From Diphasiastrum complanatum (lineage: Eukaryota; Streptophyta; Lycopodiopsida; Lycopodiales; Lycopodiaceae), in NCBI GenBank assembly GCA_029204225.1, contig CM055109.1:18861783-18925782 (forward strand): a stretch of DNA of 64,000 nt, in the 5' to 3' direction. Positions 1 to 11,345 of the stretch are shown piece by piece. Position 1 is the first letter of the stretch; each line of letters begins with the position of its first letter. Under the pieces are notes generated by a model. It ran no database searches. It was given only the letters and a program-made list of their open reading frames with translations, and was not told where the DNA came from. The position numbers and the translations under genes were made by a program.

Positions 1-725
1 GAATGAACCTCCACCACCACCTTGCCTTTGTAGATCTCCAATCCATGAAAGCCCTTGAGTGAATGAATGCCAAAATGATGTGTTCTTTGCTCCATTTGAA
101 TGAGCAAGACCTAAACTTGAAATACTTGAAGTATCTCCACAAGATTTGCATACAACCCTTGATCCTACATTGTCAACAATTTGTCAATTTGCCAACACTA
201 GGATGCTAGATCTTGAACTTTGCTCAAAAGTAAACATATTGACCACTTCAATATCTTTCAAGATTTGAATGAATGCATGTACTTGATCATAAAAACCAGC
301 AATGATAACTATTCCATCTCCAAGATCCAAAGGATGCAAAACTATGGAACTAGTTTCATTGGATTTTGACAATTCCAACACATTGACATGACAATGTTCA
401 TACATGATATTAAACAAGTAAGGTAGAGTAAAATGACACTTCCTTGCTGCTCCAAAAAGATGTTATGTGCCACTAACATACAACAAAGACCAAAAATAAA
501 TTTGTTCTTGTTATCCGTCCAACAATTGTCAGCTTGAATACATAAGATCGGAGGTAAGGTACCAAGTGATGCTTGTACCTTGCTTAGGGTTTTGACAATC
601 TACGAGTAATTTCTTTGCAAGTTTTGCGAGTTTTATTTACAAATGATTTCTAAAATTTCATGGCACATGGTATGCTATCAGATTTATAGGCTTTATATAT
701 ATTCATTTTATACTAGATAGAAACT
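1..725. other. Unassigned AT-rich segment
   Basis: I recognise no gene here. A 77-codon minus-strand open frame at 184-417 has no motif I can name and no clear start context. It could be a scrap of a retroelement polyprotein, since everything to its right is transposon-derived, but nothing in the residues proves it. Confidence 0.4.
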
Positions 726-1062
726 AACTTTGATTATACCAATGGATTTTACATAAAAAATGGAGCACTTTTGACCATCTCAATCCGAGCAATCGTAAGA
801 AAGTTATGATAGGTCAGCATTTTTTAGACTAGAAAACATTTTTCTCTTGGAACCTAAAAGGGGTAGCACGCCGGCATGCTATCAATTTGAGTTAAAGACT
901 AAAAGCTTAAATTGGTAGCACGTTTTCAAGCTCCAAAAAAAAAATAGTCTAAAAAACTTTGAAGGGCGATAACTTTCTTAATATTGCTCGGATTGAGATG
1001 ATCCAAAAAGCAAAAATGCTCCATTTTTTATGTAGAATACATTGCTTTAAACAAATTTGATA
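726..1062. repeat. Fold-back inverted repeat (MITE-like)
   Basis: Two imperfect inverted arms of roughly 85-110 bases (about 726-835 and 940-1,062) flank a spacer of about 100 bases. The shared core of one arm reads ACATAAAAAATGGAGCA followed by CATCTCAATCCGAGCAAT, and the other arm carries the same text in reverse complement. The arms could form a long hairpin. No ORF lies inside. It may be a MITE or fold-back element, or a locally inverted fragment of a larger repeat; terminal repeats and a target duplication are not clear. Confidence 0.55.
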
Positions 1063-1499
1063 AAAAATAATGAAAATATTTCATTATTCCATCATCTCAA
1101 CATAAGCTTAATAGTTAAGTATAGCCTCCATCTAGAACATACAATAAAAATGGTTTTTTTTTTACCAACGTTGATTTTATGATACCTATCATAGGCTTGG
1201 CCACATACCATCATGTCTTTTAATGTATGGTCGTACATCAATCCTTGGTAGTAGACAAAAATATTTTAGTTTGATAAATATAAAATTAAAGTGATTAAGT
1301 TTTCTGCATTCAGACCATGTACAATTTGTAGACAACATGGTTTTGCGGACATCTCTTTTAGCTAGTAAGAAAATAGATTTCACCCCCAAAATCAAAGTAG
1401 AATAAATATTAAAAATCTAAAAACAATGTAGCATGCCATGTGCTTTCAATTTGACGTAATTTAAAAACACTAAACTCGCAGATGATTTACTCGCAAAAT
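1063..1499. other. Unassigned segment beside the DUF7869-like pseudogene
   Basis: A 68-codon minus-strand frame at 1,189-1,395 could be a degraded continuation of the neighbouring pseudogene, but I see no diagnostic motif. The rest is AT-rich without recognisable signals. Confidence 0.3.
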
Positions 1500-3125
1500 G
1501 CCAAACCCCCCTTTCTTATTGCTCACATTATTGATGTGGCAACTTGATTGCTATCATGGGCATGCAAGGTATCAATCCAAACATCACAGAGCAACTTGAA
1601 TCCATGAACCGATACCCCACAAACATGTGTTTTCAAAAATCGATTCCTCTCTAACCTGGGAGGAGTCTTATTGAAACGGGATAATGTTGTTGTATTTTGA
1701 TCAATTCCATCAATGATAAGACACAAGGACTGTTCAAGATGGGATCTTGACTCTTCTTTTCAATATGCATACCGTTTTCTAGAATCAAAAACATGATGTA
1801 GATGATGACCTCTCAATGCAATATAACGATCATGCATCCTAATGTCAAGAGTTGTCTCTATTGCATTTTTAAGGTCATCACATGTTTTGCATTTGGACAT
1901 TTTTTGTCTTGTTGGAGTTTTGACATGTCCAAACTCTTGTTTCCACATCTTGTAGAGCGTGGATCTTGAAACTTCAGGAATACATGCGTCTTTAAGTTGT
2001 GTGTTTATAGTTTTGAAGACGTCATGTTTATGCATGTTGAGTGGGAGATGATGTTTGCAAATAACAGTGCCTTCCTTTGATTTATGTTGCAGATGTGGTT
2101 GAGGCAATGCATGCTTTTACAAAATCCCATGCATTATAGCCAACCCTTTCGAAGAATGTTCACGTTGCTTGAATGTGCCGATGTTTCCATGAAACTTGTA
2201 CACAATGAAATGCCTCAACAATTACTTGCCAAAACATTTCATGGGAGATTCCCAATAGATTCTGATATGCTTTTACGCATATAGCTTTACCATCCAACGT
2301 AATTTTGAAACACAATTTGGGTTCCTCCAAAATATCAAACATTGCATCTAACTTTTCTTGTCTATGAAAAAAACATTTGAACATCTGCAATAATTGATTA
2401 TGCTTGTCAACCCCTCGTTTTCTCCACACACCTAGTCGCAAGTCTTCACATTCTTTGTAGGTAATTTGTCAAATGCACAACTTGCTTGCATCAATGTTTT
2501 TATTATATTTTTTGACGGTAAAACATATTCTGCTTTTTTGGTGCAACATAAGCAAGCACATGTTTTCTTTTAAGACTCTGAGTAGTTCCAAAGGATGTTG
2601 AATCTACTTGAGGCTCTCTTTGTAGAGCTTCCAAAAGCTCATCTGTTTGTGACCATCTTGATCTTGCAAGATCGTTTGTCATATTAGCATCACGTAATAT
2701 GTTGCCTGTGTAATCATGTTCATCGAAATCGAATTCCAAAAAATCTGAATTACATCAGGTGGATGTATTTGCACTTGCAAAATTGACAATTTCGGTGTAC
2801 GCTTTGTTTGAATGCTGCTTTTAGAATGACGTCTTTTATTTTTGTTGTTATCAAGAGCCTCTCCAACATCCTCCACACCTATAAGAATATCCGAATTATA
2901 TGTTGATGCGGATACATCAGTGCGAGTGATCATGTCCTTGACATCTGTCAAGATATCCAAATTATAGCTACTTGTTCTTGACATATTACGATCATGAGAA
3001 ATATCTTCGATTCCTGTCAAGATATCCGAGATATAGTTACTTGATCTTGACATATTATGACCTTGAGAAATATCTTTGATTTTTGTCAAGATATCCGAGT
3101 TATAGTTACTTGATATTGTTGTATT
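1500..3125 (-). pseudogene. Broken DUF7869-like transposon-type gene
   Basis: Five consecutive minus-strand frames (2,679-3,089; 2,503-2,739; 2,160-2,441; 1,760-2,107; 1,523-1,726) read like one long protein broken by frameshifts and stops. The piece at 2,160-2,441 holds a LDGKAICVKAYQNLLGIS-type segment. The piece at 1,523-1,726 holds LIIDGIDQNTTTLSRF and then a KTHVCG..VHG...CDVWIDT..HDSNQV segment. From memory these match the uncharacterised DUF7869 proteins scattered through lower plants and invertebrates, which are thought to be transposon-related. No function is established. The N-terminal part contains a 22-residue tandem repeat. The gene butts directly against the truncated RT of copia 1, so one of the two was inserted into, or recombined with, the other. 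Confidence 0.5.
2925..3115. repeat. 66-bp tandem repeat, about three units
   Basis: Three diverged copies of a 66-base unit lie head to tail. On the minus strand they encode a 22-residue motif of the form SSNY.SDILT.I.DIS....NMSR. Because the period is a multiple of three, the frame survives. It forms the N-terminal part of the DUF7869-like pseudogene reading. Confidence 0.7.
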
Positions 3126-3186
3126 GCAATCAGTGGATCTGTTTGAGACATTTTATTGCTTCTCCTAGATTTGTGATTTCATAATT

Positions 3187-3739
3187 TTAAAAAATCTGAC
3201 TCTTCGTGTCTTTGATCAGCATCAAGGAATTTCCTACCATATCATCCACGAAAATAGTCAGTATTACAAAATCTTTTCCTACTCTTTTTATGTAGACATT
3301 ACAATTTGGTTGTGTAGGATTGAAGTCTAGAGACTTCAGAAGACTATCCACCTTTTTGTACCAAGCTTGTGATGTCTGTTTTAGACCATAAATACATCTT
3401 TGCAACCGACAAACATATTGTCGATTGTCGGGGACTTCAAATCCTTTAGGCTGCTTCATGAAGATTTCTTCCTCTAGATCTCCGTGGAGAAAGGTTGCCT
3501 TCACATCAATCTAGTGAATTTTTTAGATTGTGTTGTGTGGCGTATGCAAAGAGTAGTCGTACGCTTGTCATCTCGACCATCGACGAATATGTGTCAAAAT
3601 AATCAACACCATACCTTTGTGTGTAGCGCTTCGTGACAAGTCTTGCCTTGTAATGGCCAATGGTGCCATCTGATTTCATTTTCTTCTTGTACACCCACTT
3701 GCAGTCAATGATCTTTTTGGCAGTGGCTCTAGCGTCCAT
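3187..3739 (-). pseudogene. copia 1 reverse transcriptase (partial)
   Basis: Copies element RNA into DNA. Two frames cover the N-terminal half. The first (3,506-3,739) has CKWVYKKKMKSDGTIGHYKARLV. The second (3,187-3,504) has FLHGDLEEEIFMKQPKGFEVP, CIYGLKQTSQAWY and the catalytic box as FVDDM, where copia RTs usually have YVDDM. A stop separates the frames near 3,505. Sequence resembling the next conserved block (YEITNLGE) follows near 3,150 before homology ends. The Asp pair is present but the protein is truncated before RNase H. Confidence 0.85.
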
Positions 3740-3883
3740 GTCTCATTTCACCTCATCGACTCGATCTCTTCTGGCATTGTCTGCTTTTCTCCCTCTGGAC
3801 TCTGGACAGCTTCTTGATATGTTAGTGGCTCTTCAGTGAAGTTGTAGTACTCAAATTGTGTGTCTTCGCTCCACTGAAAACTG

Positions 3884-4978
3884 TCAGCATAATGATCTGG
3901 AGGTCTTCTTTGTCTTGTTGACCTTCTGGGTTTGTTTCATCGCTACTTGAATGTTTCTTATTCGTCTTTTGCTTCCTACTGGTCTGGAGTCTATGGCTCT
4001 ACATTTTGATTTGACGTCTGTCCTCGATCTCCTTCTTGAATTGGCAGGCAGTGTGAAAATCTCATGGCCTCTTTCATCTTTTAGTCTAGGAAACATGGAC
4101 TCATCAGACTTCACAACTCTACTCGAAACAACCTTTTTCGTGGTTGGGTTGTAGAGTCTGTACACTTGTGATCTGTTCGAGTACACGACCATGATGGTTT
4201 GCCCTGATTTGTCATCGAGCTTGCTTCTCTTTTCTTTTGGAATGTGCTTGTATGTTGCACATCCAAACACACGTACATATGATAGATCAGGCTTTCTACC
4301 TGTCCACATCTCGTATGGTGTCTTATTTTCCAACGTTGTCATTATTGATCTATTCTGTAGGTGTACTGCTACAGCTATTGTCTCAGTCCAGAATTGACTT
4401 GGCAATCGAGCCTGTGCCATCATGCATCTTGCTCCTTTGACTAGCGTCTTGTTTTTTTTTTCTACAACACCATTATATTCTGGTGTATACACAAGAGTGA
4501 ACTGATGTTTGACCCCTTGTTCTTGACAAAATTTTGAAAATTCTTTGCTCTTGTACTCACCTCCATTGTCAGATCTGATGGTCTGAATCTTCTTTGAGGT
4601 GTGTCGCTCTGCGAATGCCACGAACTTCTTGAAGGAATCAAACAATTCAAATTTCTTCTTTAGATAGTAGATCATAGTCATCCGGTTGTAATCATCTATG
4701 AACATCATGAAATACCTTAATCTTGAAAGCGACTCCATTTTCATCGGTCCACAGACATCTGAGTGGACGAGCTCAAGAACTTATTTGGCTCTTCTTCCCT
4801 CATGTGTGAATGAAATCCGATGTTGTTTGCCTTTCTGATAGGCTTCACAGAACTTAGTATCGGGTCTTGATATTTTTAGACCTATGACTATGTCTTTCTT
4901 ACACATGTCATATAGGCTCTTCATGTTCAGATAATACATTCTCTTGTGCCAAAACTGGTCTTCATTTTCCAGATGCAT
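3884..4978 (-). pseudogene. copia 1 GAG-pre-integrase and integrase core
   Basis: The first frame (4,781-4,978) carries the pre-integrase zinc-binding type segment with WHKRMYYLNMKSL. The 286-codon frame at 3,884-4,744 holds the rve core: the SDNGGEY block with a catalytic Asp, then VEKKNKTLV with the Glu (most relatives have AERKNR), then YEMWTGRKPDLSYVRVFGC, a conserved copia segment after the core. A stop and shift near 4,750-4,780 separate the two frames, in the region where the first catalytic Asp is expected. Confidence 0.85.
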
Positions 4979-5049
4979 TTAATATGCTATCAGAGTTGTT
5001 GATTATCTTGGCTTGGTAGAGGTCTCCTTCTCTGCATCAAACCATCAGC

Positions 5050-5345
5050 AATTTCATGCCATCGAACAAAACTTGAATTTCAAGATCTGGCATCTTGGAG
5101 ACTAATAGCAGATCTTTTCTCAGTGAAGGCACGCAGAGTGCTCCTTGCAGCTTTGCTTGACCTGACAATGTTCATAGTTGTAGAGTCTCGATGCCTTTGA
5201 CATCATGTCTGCTCCCATCACCTAGAATCACTGTTCTGTTCTTTTCGAGTTCTCTGAAGTCGATCTAGATTTTTTTGTTGCAAGTGATGTGTGATGTTGC
5301 TCCTGAATCAATGACTATATTGTAGTCTTGTTCAGTGTAGCTTGT
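5050..5345 (-). pseudogene. copia 1 aspartic protease region
   Basis: The minus strand encodes IDSGATSH, with the protease active site DSGA at about 5,298-5,309, followed by a typical copia protease stretch with ILGDGS and LCVPSLRKDLL. In-frame stops interrupt it at least twice, so no long open frame is seen. It lies between the zinc knuckle of gag and the pre-integrase domain, as expected. Confidence 0.7.
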
Positions 5346-5489
5346 TGAAGCTTCATCAAGTATTGTGAAGGCTTCATCACCTCTATCTACTCTTTGGATG
5401 ATTCTACAACATTTGCTTTCTCAGTCTTGTTCTTTCTTTTTGGATTGAATCTGCAATTGTATGCACAGTGCCCCTTCTTCTTACAGTGT

Positions 5490-6242
5490 ATGCAAGGTAT
5501 TGCTGGATTGAACTAGCATTTGTTGGCTGTATGGCCTGATTTGTGGCAGTGATCACAAGAAGAAGATTGTTGATTTAAGGACTTCGTCTTGTCGAATCTG
5601 GGTCTGTTCTTGTTTTTTTTTTTCCTTCCTTTCATGAAGAGAGCTTTCTCTTGGTCACTATTTCCTTCTACTTCATCCCTCATCAGTCTCTCATCAGCGA
5701 CAAGACTGATTGCTTTGTCGAATGCCATATATGATAGACTCAATATGAGCATTTTCAACGGCTAATAGGACGTAGGTAGAGACTTCATGAAGTACATCAG
5801 CTATTGTGGTGCTGGGACCTGGTGCTCTTATCCTGATGCAGCGAGTTGAGCAAAGATCGTTTTGATCTTCTCAAAGTGTTGGTCTAACTAGTTGCCATCC
5901 CATCGTATGGATTGTAGTTGATTGTGAAGATGCATCACTGAAGCTACAATCCTCACTTCATACTTCTGTTTTAATCTTTCTCCTATTGCATGGCTACTTT
6001 CACAGTCTTCAATCTGCATGAGTAGATCTTTGTTGATGGACAAAATGATGATCGCCATTGCATGCTCATCCTTTCTGATCCATTCAGCTCTCCTCGGGTC
6101 TCCCTCTGGAGGTTGTACCTCTAAGAGTTTGGTCATCGACCAGATGCCTTCGCCCTTCAAAAGTGTTTTGATTTTGAATTTCCATATCCTGTAGTTTGCG
6201 CCGTCAAGATTGATTGCTACTCTTGTCTAGATCGTTGTAGCC
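5490..6242 (-). pseudogene. copia 1 gag with CCHC zinc knuckle
   Basis: The nucleocapsid-like protein that packages element RNA. The start at 6,242 reads ATG but meets TAG at the sixth codon. Beyond it come GANYRIWKFKIKTLL, the usual start of the UBN2-type gag domain, and then the body at 5,888-6,160. The knuckle C-DH-C-HKSG-H-TANK-C lies in the frame at 5,513-5,758, after a lysine-rich stretch. Stops and shifts break the frame between the two parts. Confidence 0.8.
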
Positions 6243-6295
6243 ATATTGTGTTGTCTAGAAAATCACTATTCAGATATCAGTAATGATAATCTGTA

Positions 6296-6308
6296 CGTTC
6301 TGATACCA
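6296..6308 (-). promoter_or_regulatory. Primer-binding site of copia 1
   Basis: On the minus strand this reads TGGTATCAGAACG, one change from the plant initiator tRNA-Met complement TGGTATCAGAGC. It lies immediately inside the LTR end, where minus-strand DNA synthesis starts. Confidence 0.8.
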
Positions 6309-6815
6309 TGTTATGAACAAGTTTGGTTTATATCGTGAACGTATTTGTTTTTTTGTATTTTTTTTGTGCGAAAGCTTACAGGATCCTATACACGCAACTA
6401 CATTTCACAGAACATATATCATTCTAGCAATCAAGATAGCGAAAGACAAGGAGATGCACGAGATAGAGCAACTATATTATCAGTTTAATTTTTGAAGCGA
6501 GATGGTCAGTGTCTCGCTCGTTGGCAGCCTAACGCTCTACTCTTTCACTATGTTCTGCACGTTGGCCGACTTTCATGCACAATTGGTTCATTTCTATTCT
6601 TTTTGTTTTCTGCTCTACTAACGCACATTCTCTATATTTTCTTTTGATCCAGAAATTAGTTTATATCTCCACTGTGTGGAGCTTACAAGATAGCAAAACA
6701 GAGAATTACAAGAGTAGTTAACGCTAATCAACTAATCAGCTACTCTCCGTTATTGCTAACCATTTCAGCTGGGCATGAAGTTTAAGACTCCATGCCCGTT
6801 GAGCTGCCAACTGCT
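6309..6815 (-). repeat. 5' LTR of copia 1 (outer end uncertain)
   Basis: The inner boundary is set by the PBS: the LTR begins with TGTTATGAAC on the plus strand. The outer end should be a CA on the plus strand near 6,810, but no second LTR remains in the window to compare with, so the length of about 500 is an estimate. Confidence 0.5.
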
Positions 6816-6936
6816 AGCGTAAAAAATTTTCTTTCATTTCTTTTTGTTTCGTGTCATGTCGTGTCTTTTTGGTCCTGGAGGCATCTTTGACTTTCGTGAA
6901 TCATTTGACCTTTGACTCTACTCCACACTCTGCATC
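6816..6936 (+). other. Segment just before the gypsy gag start
   Basis: A pyrimidine-rich leader-like stretch of about 120 bases precedes the ATG at 6,937. It lacks an LTR or PBS, so the upstream part of the gypsy element to its right is missing or cut by copia 1. Confidence 0.35.
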
Positions 6937-7429
6937 ATGTCTCAAGATTGTGCTGAATCTTCCAATCCAACTCCTCCACGACTAGAACACAAAATTCCAC
7001 GTATCGATGCACCAAAGTACAGTGGAGAATCTAACTCAGTCCGATTTCTCCAAGACTTTGATAATGCATGCCGCTTCTGTGAAGATACCTTTGAGATTGA
7101 AAAGCTTCACCTATTCCCCATGGTACTCTATGGAATATCCAAAGAGTGGTATCTTAACCTTAAAACTCCTAATCTTGCTTCTTGGACCACTCTCAATGAT
7201 GCCCTCATAAAGCGTCTCAGACCATCCAAACTGACTCAGAGCCCATTCATCCAAATTACCCATATCAAGATGCATCGCAACAATTTTGTTCGAAACTACA
7301 TTGAGTGCTTTAAACATCTCAATGTCGAATGTGTTGATGAAAACATCACTGAACGAATGGCCATAAAACTATTCTTGGTTGGATTGTCGAAAACATCCGT
7401 CGAGAACTATTGTGTCGTCGATGTAGCAT

Positions 7430-7437
<8 letters not shown>
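6937..7437 (+). pseudogene. Ty3/gypsy gag, N-terminal part (probably gypsy B)
   Basis: A 164-codon frame from ATG holds a retrotransposon gag core: PKYSGESNSVRFLQDFDNAC, a W-Y-L-N-L segment, then RNYIECFKHLN and LFLVGLSK near the end. This is the capsid region of a gypsy gag, about a third of a normal gag; no zinc knuckle is reached. The frame stops right where a gypsy C LTR begins. I assign it to gypsy B because it has the same strand and lies outside the nested insertions, but no direct overlap proves this. The match to the other gag frames at 10,588-11,345 is only at family level. Confidence 0.7.
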
Positions 7438-8180
<743 letters not shown>

Positions 8181-8348
8181 CCACAACAAGGTCCACGGCC
8201 CAAAGTAGTGTCGATCCCTTGGCACTAGGCTGCAACTGGCGTTAAGGAGCGTTGTTGTCGGTTCTTTTATTGTTGGGACATGGGTGCTTCAGTAAAAGTG
8301 TGGATAGAATTCGCTTACGTAAAACAAGAACCTGGACTTGCCAGATTT
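8181..8348 (-). other. Inner edge of gypsy C
   Basis: The first 50 or so bases match the gypsy A sequence next to its 3' LTR (GTCGATCCCTTGGCAC against GCCGATCTCTCGGCAC), supporting common descent. No ORF is seen. In minus orientation gag sequence follows almost at once, so protease, RT, RNase H and integrase are missing from this copy. Confidence 0.5.
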
Positions 8349-9246
8349 TCAATAATACCCATAAGGGTATGGTGGCCATACCGGATAACCTTGTTCATTG
8401 ACAATTGGGTAGAGGCATTCCATCGGAGGATCCCAAGATAAATCTTGCTGATATGATGGATTCTCATAGATCGGCGCAACTGCTCCCAATGTCATGGACT
8501 CCCCCAAATCATAATGTGAATATGACATGCTTGCTTGACTCTCTTGTCTGTCCAGGTATTCATGGTATGTCATAACCTGAAGACTTTCTTCAGCAGTCAA
8601 TATCAAAAATTTTAGGACAAGGTTTTGTCATTGTAGGCACTGGTGCTTGCTGTACTGGAGGCTTATTTGGGCTTGGATTTCTTGGATTTGGCCTTTGAAG
8701 AATGGACATACCCTGAATTAGCGTTGATTTGGGAGTCTGTTGAATTGTGGAACAATTAGACTTTGGTTGAATCTTGCTCGTTGAGGGGCAATCATCAACT
8801 TTAGTCTTCCCTTGGTCATTGCATTTCTCCGTTGAAGGCTGCATGACTGCGCTTTTCCTTGGATCTTGTGTTGAATTGCCTTCAAGTTCCCCTATTGACG
8901 CGAGTCCCCTTTGTAGTTCATCACTAAGAATTCTTTGCATTGAGTGCAAAAAAAGCCCTGATAGAATCTATCGGACTTCCTCGGTTGCCATTGTCTTGAC
9001 TTCCTCGACTGTCGTTGGCTTGATGGATTCTACCATCTTTGTCTTCTATGATGGTTCTACTTGTTTGTCCAAGGGTATCTTTGTGTACCTTGGGACTTTT
9101 GTCAGATTTTCTTCTTTGTCACTCGCTTCATAACCTAGTGGCACTAAGATTTTTCTTTTGTAGTACATTCGAGGTGGAAGGATTATCCCAAGTGCATGTC
9201 GGTCTACATAGGCCAAATGCCTCCTGGCTATTTGTGAATTTCTCAA
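8349..9246 (-). pseudogene. gypsy C gag, minus-strand copy
   Basis: Three minus-strand frames (9,046-9,246; 8,590-8,949; 8,349-8,606) match the plus-strand copy at 9,496-10,218 residue for residue with scattered changes. Landmarks are ARRHLAYVD, YYKRKILVP, QRILSDELQRGLAS, a Pro/Gln/Ser-rich middle, and YHEYLDRQESQA. The last frame continues past the shared part into a Pro/Tyr-rich tail (PPYPYGYY). This looks like the spacer part of a gypsy gag rather than the capsid core. Stops and frame changes make it non-functional. Confidence 0.7.
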
Positions 9247-10218
9247 TCCTTTTGCATGTCACCAAATTCAACGGAAGACCATAACAACCTACCAGTCTAT
9301 TTTGTGAAAGATCCTAAAGGGAATCTATTACCAGTGTATGCCTATCAACTTAGAGGTGATGGCATACTGCACTCAATTAGGTGCTATGGATGCGAAGGAA
9401 AACACCGTCGTGCTGAATGTCCACACCAAGGGGATCCGTCAACATTTGATCCCTCATGTTCACAATGCGGAGTTAATCATCCATGCCGAGATTGCCCAAT
9501 GACAAATTCACAAATAGCGAGAAGGCATTTGGCCTATGTAGACTGACATGCACATGGGGTAACCCTTCCACCTCGAACGTACTACAAAAGAAAAATCTTA
9601 GTGCCATCGGGTTATGAAACGAGTGACGAAGAGGACAATTTGGCAAAAGTCCCAAAGTATGCAAAGATACCCTCGGGCAAACAAGTAAAACCATCACAGA
9701 AGACAGAGATGGTAGAATCCATCATGCCAAGGGTAACTGAGGAAGTCAAGAAATTGGCATCCGACGAAGTCCAACGGATTTTACCAAGTCTCTTGGCGCA
9801 ATCACTACAAAGAATTCTTAGTGATGAATTACAAAGGGGACTAGCGTCAACAGAGCAACTTGAAGGCAATTCAACACAAGATCCAAGGAAAAGTGTAGTC
9901 ACGCAGCCTTCAACGGGGAAATACAATGACCAAGGGAAGGCTAAAGTTGATGATTGTCCCTCAACAAGCAAGATTCAACCAAAGTCTAATTGTTCCACAA
10001 TTCAACAAAACCCCAAATCAATGCCAATTCTAGGTATATCCATTCTTCAAAGCCCAAATAGGCCTCTAGTACAGCAAGCACTAGTGCTTACAATGACAAA
10101 GCCTTGTCCTAAATCTTTGATATTGACTACTGAGGAAAGTCGTCAGGTTATGGCATACCACGAATACCTGGACAGACAAGAGAGTCAAGCAAACATGTCA
10201 TATCCACATTATGATTTG
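8510..10218. repeat. Large inverted repeat within gypsy C gag
   Basis: The left arm is about 8,510-9,246 and the right arm about 9,496-10,218, joined by a spacer of about 250 bases that holds one zinc-knuckle module. Arms share translated residues throughout. Breakpoints fall just after the knuckle (at NSQIARRHL) and at the HYDL codons. Confidence 0.8.
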
Positions 10219-10473
10219 TTGGGTTTAGGGTTTAGCCTACCAATCTATTTTGTGGAAGGTCCTAAGGGGAATCTATTACCGGTGTATGTCTATCAACTTA
10301 GAGGTGATGGCATACTGCACTCAGTTAGGTGCTATGGATGCGGAGGAAAACACCGCCGTGCTGAATGTCCACACCGAGGGGATCCATCAACATTTGATCC
10401 CTCATGTTCACAATGTGGAGTTAATCATCCATGCCGAGATAACCAAAACTTCTACCTTGCCACTGTTTGTTGA
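9256..10473 (+). pseudogene. gypsy C gag, plus-strand (inverted) copy with duplicated zinc knuckles
   Basis: Two frames (9,256-9,546 and 9,601-10,473) are separated by a single early stop, with a shared conserved text across it. The order is: knuckle module (C-YG-C-EGK-H-RRAE-C, followed by CSQCGVNHPCRDCP), the Glu/Lys-rich middle part, the Pro/Ser/Gln linker, YHEYLDRQES, then a second knuckle module at about 10,228-10,440. The two modules are near-identical, so the segment was duplicated. This copy runs opposite to the flanking gag pieces at 8,349-9,246 and 10,588-11,345. Confidence 0.75.
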
Positions 10474-11345
10474 AAAAACTCGTGATTTAGATGGATCAAT
10501 CTGACATCCATCCTTCTAGTGAGCTCCTTGTTGGCTTGATTCTGCTTCTGATCGTTGAACCGCTGGATCTTGTTGTCGACAAGCCTGTTACTCTATATTT
10601 TGTCCTTTTAACAAGTGTAGATTCTTGATTGGACACCTGGTACTTGGATGATCTCCAAAGTTGAAGGTACATTCATCTTTTTCAAGAAAATTGATTGTGC
10701 GAGCATAAGCTTGGGGATGGCCTGAACTTGAAGTGCAAGGTTCTTGGTCTTCCGCTGCAATTGATTTGCTTGACTTTGCTACACTTTGTTGCCTCCCACA
10801 AGTTCCCATTCTTGTTGGATCATCGTTCGTTGTTGATCTTTGTTCCATTGATTCCCCATATGATGATTCATCAGAGCGATAGAGAAAATCCCTCATCCCT
10901 TGTGAGATTTCCATCATGGCAGCATCCTTACAGAGTTGTACAGGTGATGCATAGGATGCTAATTCTGCCATACCAGATCTGATCCTTTTCGATAGTCCAA
11001 CATAGTATTTTGCCATGACAATCCGTTCAGAAATCGGTGGATTACAATCCTTCACTAGATGATAGATCCGATAGGTGTAGTCTCAGATTGTTTCAGCAGT
11101 GAACTTTTTTAATTTCGATAATCCTACAAGGGCGGTCTCCATAGTTCAGCACTAGAATGTCGCAAAGTAGCTGGTTGGTGAATTGCTTCAAGGTTTGCTC
11201 AATGCCTCTGGTGTTCCAAACATTTTTTTTTGTGGGAGATGGAGGATAGAAGATGGAATAGAGATGGGACAGAAGAATGATGGATTGATAGTGGTTGATG
11301 TGGACCACTTCTAGACAATGTGAGTTCTGCAAGAGTTCTTGATGA
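10474..11345 (-). pseudogene. gypsy C gag, N-terminal part with CCHC-like motif
   Basis: The 155-codon frame (10,588-11,055) has ISERIVMAKYYVGLSKRIRSGM, equivalent to the end of the capsid domain in gypsy gags. A knuckle-like C-TFNFGD-H-PSTR-C follows near 10,640; the second Cys is replaced by Phe or Asn. Upstream, a frame at 11,093-11,332 is probably the degraded first part of gag. A frameshift and stop lie between them. It follows the tandem-repeat leader in minus orientation, as the gag of gypsy A follows its own leader. Confidence 0.65.

Larger units (their letters stand above)
3150..6308 (-). mobile_element. Ty1/copia element 'copia 1', internal part, 3'-truncated
   Basis: Reading right to left on the minus strand, the order is PBS, gag, protease, integrase, reverse transcriptase. 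That order (integrase before RT) is diagnostic of copia. Sequence resembling RT continues to about 3,150, where the DUF7869-like pseudogene begins; the RNase H domain and 3' LTR are absent. Each domain is broken by stops or frameshifts, so the copy cannot move by itself. Confidence 0.85.

Noticed and set aside
1189-1395. Independent small gene
   Set aside because: No conserved motif or good start context; more likely an extension of the neighbouring pseudogene or chance.
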